A DNA stretch of 16,038 nt from contig JAUWME010000008.1 in assembly GCA_030613285.1 (NCBI GenBank), forward strand, positions 1 through 16,038. Reading direction: 5' to 3'. The notes below the pieces were generated by a model. It was not told the origin of the DNA, ran no database searches, and saw only the letters and a list, made by a program, of their open reading frames with translations. Below are positions 13,547-16,038 of the stretch, one piece after another. Each line of letters opens with the position of its first letter. The first letter of the stretch is position 1. The stretch is from Candidatus Zymogenus sp. (GTDB taxonomy: Bacteria > Desulfobacterota > Zymogenia > Zymogenales > Zymogenaceae). A program made the translations under genes and the position numbers.

Positions 13547-14328
13547 AGAAACTTTTTGAGACCATAGGAAAATGGTTCATCAATGCGATGATCTATCTTG
13601 AGGAAACCGCAAAGTTGACCCTCGAAATCACCGTTGCAGCTTTTACCCCTCCATTCAGGTTTCGCTACTTCATTGAGCAGGTTGAATATATCGGGATACA
13701 ATCGATGATGATTGCTATCCTAACGGCAATCTTCACGGGAGCCGTTATGGCTTTGCAGATGGCGTTTTCACTAAAGAGGTTCGGCGCTGATGCCTTTGTG
13801 GCCAATATACTTTCGGTGTCTTTGGTTAGAGAGCTTGGCCCAGTCCTGACCGGGCTTATGGTGGGGGGCAGGGTTGGTGCGGGGATCACCGCCGAGGTCG
13901 GCTCCATGCAGGTAACAGAGCAGATTGACGCCATAAAGGCCCTGGGGGCGGATCCTGTAAGGGAGCTTTTTGTGCCAAAGACGCTGGCGTGCATGGTGGT
14001 ACTTCCCGTCCTGATTGTTTATGCCGATATCATCGGCAACATCGCTGGGATGATGGTTTCTGTCGTTGAGCTTGGTGTTGAGCCTGTCTACTATATGGAT
14101 CAGGTGTTCAGGATTTTAAAAATCAGTGATTTCCTCGGCGGGGTTGCAAAGGGAATCTTCTTTGGGCTTATCATCGGGGTTGTCGGTTGTTACTTGGGTC
14201 TAAAAACCAAAGGGGGCACGGTGGGTGTGGGGATGGCTACAACAACATCTGTGGTAGCAATATTTTTGACTATCCTTGTGGCAGACTTGTTTCTTACAAA
14301 ACTTTTAATGCTTCTCTTTCAGGTGTAG
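13543..14328 (+). CDS. mlaE: MlaE-type ABC transporter permease (phospholipid transport)
   Basis: A 261-residue inner-membrane permease of the MlaE (DUF140) family, near the usual length of about 260. It begins with an amphipathic N-terminal helix (KKLFETIGKWFINAMIYL). The family signature spans residues 96-138: RELGPVLTGLMVGGRVGAG, then ITAEVGSM, EQIDAI and ALGADP. About five further membrane segments follow. In the characterised complex a dimer of MlaE with two MlaF ATPases and a hexameric MlaD ring moves phospholipids between inner membrane and periplasm. The ATG lies inside the stop of the lipoprotein gene. There is no STAS-domain MlaB gene beside it, so this is a reduced set as in many non-enterobacterial operons. 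Confidence 0.95.
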   Translation: MKKLFETIGKWFINAMIYLEETAKLTLEITVAAFTPPFRFRYFIEQVEYIGIQSMMIAILTAIFTGAVMALQMAFSLKRFGADAFVANILSVSLVRELGPVLTGLMVGGRVGAGITAEVGSMQVTEQIDAIKALGADPVRELFVPKTLACMVVLPVLIVYADIIGNIAGMMVSVVELGVEPVYYMDQVFRILKISDFLGGVAKGIFFGLIIGVVGCYLGLKTKGGTVGVGMATTTSVVAIFLTILVADLFLTKLLMLLFQV

Positions 14329-14331
14329 GAA

Positions 14332-15072
14332 ATGTCATTTATAGTTTTTAAAAATATTGAAAAAGCATTTGATGACAATGTAATCTACCGTGGGCTTAAC
14401 CTTTCAATTAATAAGGGAGAGACCATAACGATTATCGGCGGAAGTGGATCGGGAAAAAGCGTCCTTTTGAAGATGATGATAGGTTTACTAAAACCGGATA
14501 GTGGGGAGATAATTGTTGATAAAAGCAATGTAGTCGATCTTTCAAAGGAGGAGCTGGTAAAGGTAAGAAGCAGGGTAGGAATGCTTTTTCAGGGGGCGGC
14601 CCTGTTTGATTCCATAAACGTTGGGGATAACGTCGCCTATGGTTTAAAGATGCACACAGACCTCACAAAGGATGAGATAGACGAGAAGGTCGACCGATGT
14701 CTTGAGATGGTGGGTCTTCCCGGAATTAATGGGATTATGCCCTCTGACCTTTCGGGGGGAATGAAAAAACGGGTTGCTTTGGCCCGCGCCATCGCCTATG
14801 ATCCTGAGATCATCCTCTATGATGAGCCTACAACTGGCCTTGATCCTACAAATGCAAAGCGCATCAATAACCTGATAATTGAGTTGCAAAAGCTGCTCAA
14901 GGTAACTTCTATCATTGTAACCCACGATATGGACTCGGCGTTTTCCGTATCTGACAGGATGGCTATGCTGTACAAGGGAAAGATAGAGGCCGTTGGAACA
15001 ACCGATGAGATTAGAAAATCGAAGGAAGCTGTGGTCAACGATTTCATCCAAGGAAATATTGGAGAGCTTTAA
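14332..15072 (+). CDS. mlaF: MlaF-type ABC transporter ATP-binding protein
   Basis: A 246-residue ATPase with all ABC motifs: Walker A GGSGSGKS (residues 36-43), Q-loop in MLFQGAALFDS, signature LSGGMKKR (140-147), Walker B ILYDEP with Asp164 and Glu165, D-loop TTGLDP and H-loop His198 (VTHDM). The Q-loop with GALFDS-like residues and the SGGM(K/R)KR signature are typical of the MlaF/Ttg2A branch rather than general importers. It powers the transporter formed with the flanking permease and MCE protein. It starts three bases after the mlaE stop with a GGAGG-poor but adequate AGGA upstream. All key catalytic residues are intact. Confidence 0.95.
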   Translation: MSFIVFKNIEKAFDDNVIYRGLNLSINKGETITIIGGSGSGKSVLLKMMIGLLKPDSGEIIVDKSNVVDLSKEELVKVRSRVGMLFQGAALFDSINVGDNVAYGLKMHTDLTKDEIDEKVDRCLEMVGLPGINGIMPSDLSGGMKKRVALARAIAYDPEIILYDEPTTGLDPTNAKRINNLIIELQKLLKVTSIIVTHDMDSAFSVSDRMAMLYKGKIEAVGTTDEIRKSKEAVVNDFIQGNIGEL

Positions 15073-15104
15073 AAGCAAGCGAAGAGTTATAAAGGAGGTT
15101 TCTT

Positions 15105-15965
15105 ATGGCTAAGAAGAGAATTCAGGAAATAAAAGTCGGGCTTTTTATCTTTGCGGGCATTGCCCTCGCATTTATTTTTGTTTTTTCCATCGGGGGCGAA
15201 AAGCACCTCTTCGAGGATCAGTATACCCTTTACGTCGATTTTAAAGACGTGGGGGGGCTCAGGGCCGGGGCGCCGGTAAGGCTTGCCGGGGTGGATGTGG
15301 GAACAGTTGAGATGGTCTCGTTTTCGTCTGAACTTAAGAGTAAGTTGATAAGAGTGGAGCTAAAAATAAAGACCGATGTAAAAGACAGAATCAGAAAGAA
15401 CAGTATCGCCAGCATCAAGACAAAAGGGGTGTTGGGAGACAAATATATCTCGATTACTATGGGTAATCCCGATGAAAAAATATTAGAGGATGGTAAGTAC
15501 CTCACCTCTTCAGAAACAGTTGAGATCTTTGGCTATCTTGAACGGGCTGACAAGATTGTCGATAACACGGTTTCCATTACCGAATCTCTGGACATTTTTT
15601 TAAAACCCATAAAAGATAAAAAGTCTGGGGAGAACGTTGCCAGTATTATCGAGGCAGCAGACGAAATTGTAAAAGAGGTAAAGGATGGTGAGGGTTCTCT
15701 CCACACTCTCATCTACGGGGGGAAAGATGAGACGGCAGACACCATAAGCAACCTTGATGCCTCTCTGGTGAGCTTGAGGAGTATATTAGATAAGGTGGAC
15801 AAGGGTGAAGGAACTTTGGGGGCCTTGGTAAACGATCCGTCGGCCTACGAAGACCTGAAGATACTTTTGGGGGGCGCAAACCGGAGCAAGGTGATAAAGG
15901 CCGTTGTGAATTACACCATTCAAAAGAGGAAGAAAGAAAAATTGAAGGAGGAGAAAGAGAAGTAA
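15105..15965 (+). CDS. mlaD: MlaD-type MCE-domain protein
   Basis: A 286-residue protein anchored by one N-terminal helix (about 11-31) with an MCE domain at about 38-115 (YTLYVDFKDVGGLRAGAPVR, then LAGVDVGTV and VLGDKYISI). Family members form hexameric rings in the periplasm that carry lipid. Beyond the MCE domain lies a helical region of about 170 residues. It contains two related motifs, DGEGSLHTLIYGG and KGEGTLGALVNDPSAYEDL, common in the longer MCE proteins of non-enterobacteria, and ends in a Lys/Glu-rich tail. At 286 residues it is much longer than E. coli MlaD (about 180). It has a very strong AAAGGAGG ribosome-binding site. Its stop shares one base with the start of the next gene (TAATG). 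Confidence 0.93.
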   Translation: MAKKRIQEIKVGLFIFAGIALAFIFVFSIGGEKHLFEDQYTLYVDFKDVGGLRAGAPVRLAGVDVGTVEMVSFSSELKSKLIRVELKIKTDVKDRIRKNSIASIKTKGVLGDKYISITMGNPDEKILEDGKYLTSSETVEIFGYLERADKIVDNTVSITESLDIFLKPIKDKKSGENVASIIEAADEIVKEVKDGEGSLHTLIYGGKDETADTISNLDASLVSLRSILDKVDKGEGTLGALVNDPSAYEDLKILLGGANRSKVIKAVVNYTIQKRKKEKLKEEKEK

Positions 15966-16038
15966 TGAAGGAATATATTTTAAATGGGAGGGCATTTATC
16001 TTTGGGGACGATATCTCCACGGATCACATCGCCCCGGG
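15965..16038 (+). CDS. leuD: 3-isopropylmalate dehydratase small subunit-like (LeuD), N-terminal fragment
   Basis: The window ends 24 complete codons into this gene. The translation starts MKEYILNGRAFIFGDDISTD and goes on HIAPG. The pattern GRxFxFGDDIxTDxIxPG is the opening of the aconitase-swivel small subunit of LeuD/HacB-type dehydratases. These pair with a large iron-sulfur subunit (LeuC) to isomerise 2-isopropylmalate in leucine synthesis or act on related hydroxyacids. The exact substrate cannot be told from this part. Its ATG overlaps the mlaD stop by one base and a GGAG-like AAGGAGGAG lies shortly upstream within mlaD, so translation is likely coupled to the lipid-transport operon. 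Confidence 0.8.
   Translation, partial: MKEYILNGRAFIFGDDISTDHIAP

Overview
The window reads as a piece of a bacterial chromosome of intermediate GC, densely coded. The organism is very probably a Gram-negative (diderm) bacterium: the right end carries an MlaE/MlaF/MlaD (MCE-type) lipid-transport operon that works between two membranes, and several products have lipoprotein or export signals. No rRNA, tRNA, CRISPR array, insertion sequence or phage gene was seen. The phylum cannot be fixed from this stretch. The gene mix (MCE transporter, PrsW-type protease, SUMF1-type lectin fold, TPR lipoproteins, large unassigned surface proteins) resembles what is found in uncultured Desulfobacterota-like lineages, but that is only an impression.

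Layout. (1) 1-273: the 3' end of an unrecognised gene that finishes in a run of 14 glycine codons. (2) 405-1493: a multi-pass YeiB/DUF418-like membrane protein. (3) 1494-1900: an AT-rich non-coding stretch with a strong sigma70-like promoter and a small array of 17-18 bp near-palindromic repeats. (4) 1901-6440: two overlapping genes for large exported, C-terminally membrane-anchored proteins that share one architecture and look like diverged tandem duplicates. (5) 6458-6491: a long hairpin between convergent transcription units. (6) 6505-9635, minus strand: an AT-richer block with a long coiled-coil protein of unknown function and two adjacent paralogous TPR proteins, one an apparent lipoprotein and one with an N-terminal membrane helix. 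(7) 9636-9974: non-coding, with degenerate repeats and G tracts. (8) 9975-10892, minus strand: an exported SUMF1/FGE-fold protein without the catalytic cysteines. It is divergent from (9) a metallo-beta-lactamase-fold hydrolase (11011-11766) that may be translated from a leaderless mRNA. (10) 11982-12932: a PrsW-family intramembrane metalloprotease. (11) 12998-16038: a tightly packed operon of small lipoprotein, mlaE, mlaF, mlaD and the first 24 codons of a LeuD-like dehydratase small subunit.

How it fits together. Most of the window concerns the cell envelope. The mlaEFD set supplies ATPase, permease and membrane-anchored MCE ring for moving phospholipid between the membranes. The lipoprotein whose stop overlaps the mlaE start is a good candidate for an extra periplasmic or outer-membrane part, since no MlaB or MlaC gene lies between the others. 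The most unusual element is the 1901-6440 pair: two proteins of about 700-830 residues with signal peptide, matching N-terminal motif, proline-rich linker, a long predicted beta-rich exported region and C-terminal membrane helices, preceded by a promoter and a repeat array in a long leader. They look like two parts of one envelope complex with no function that can be named from sequence alone.
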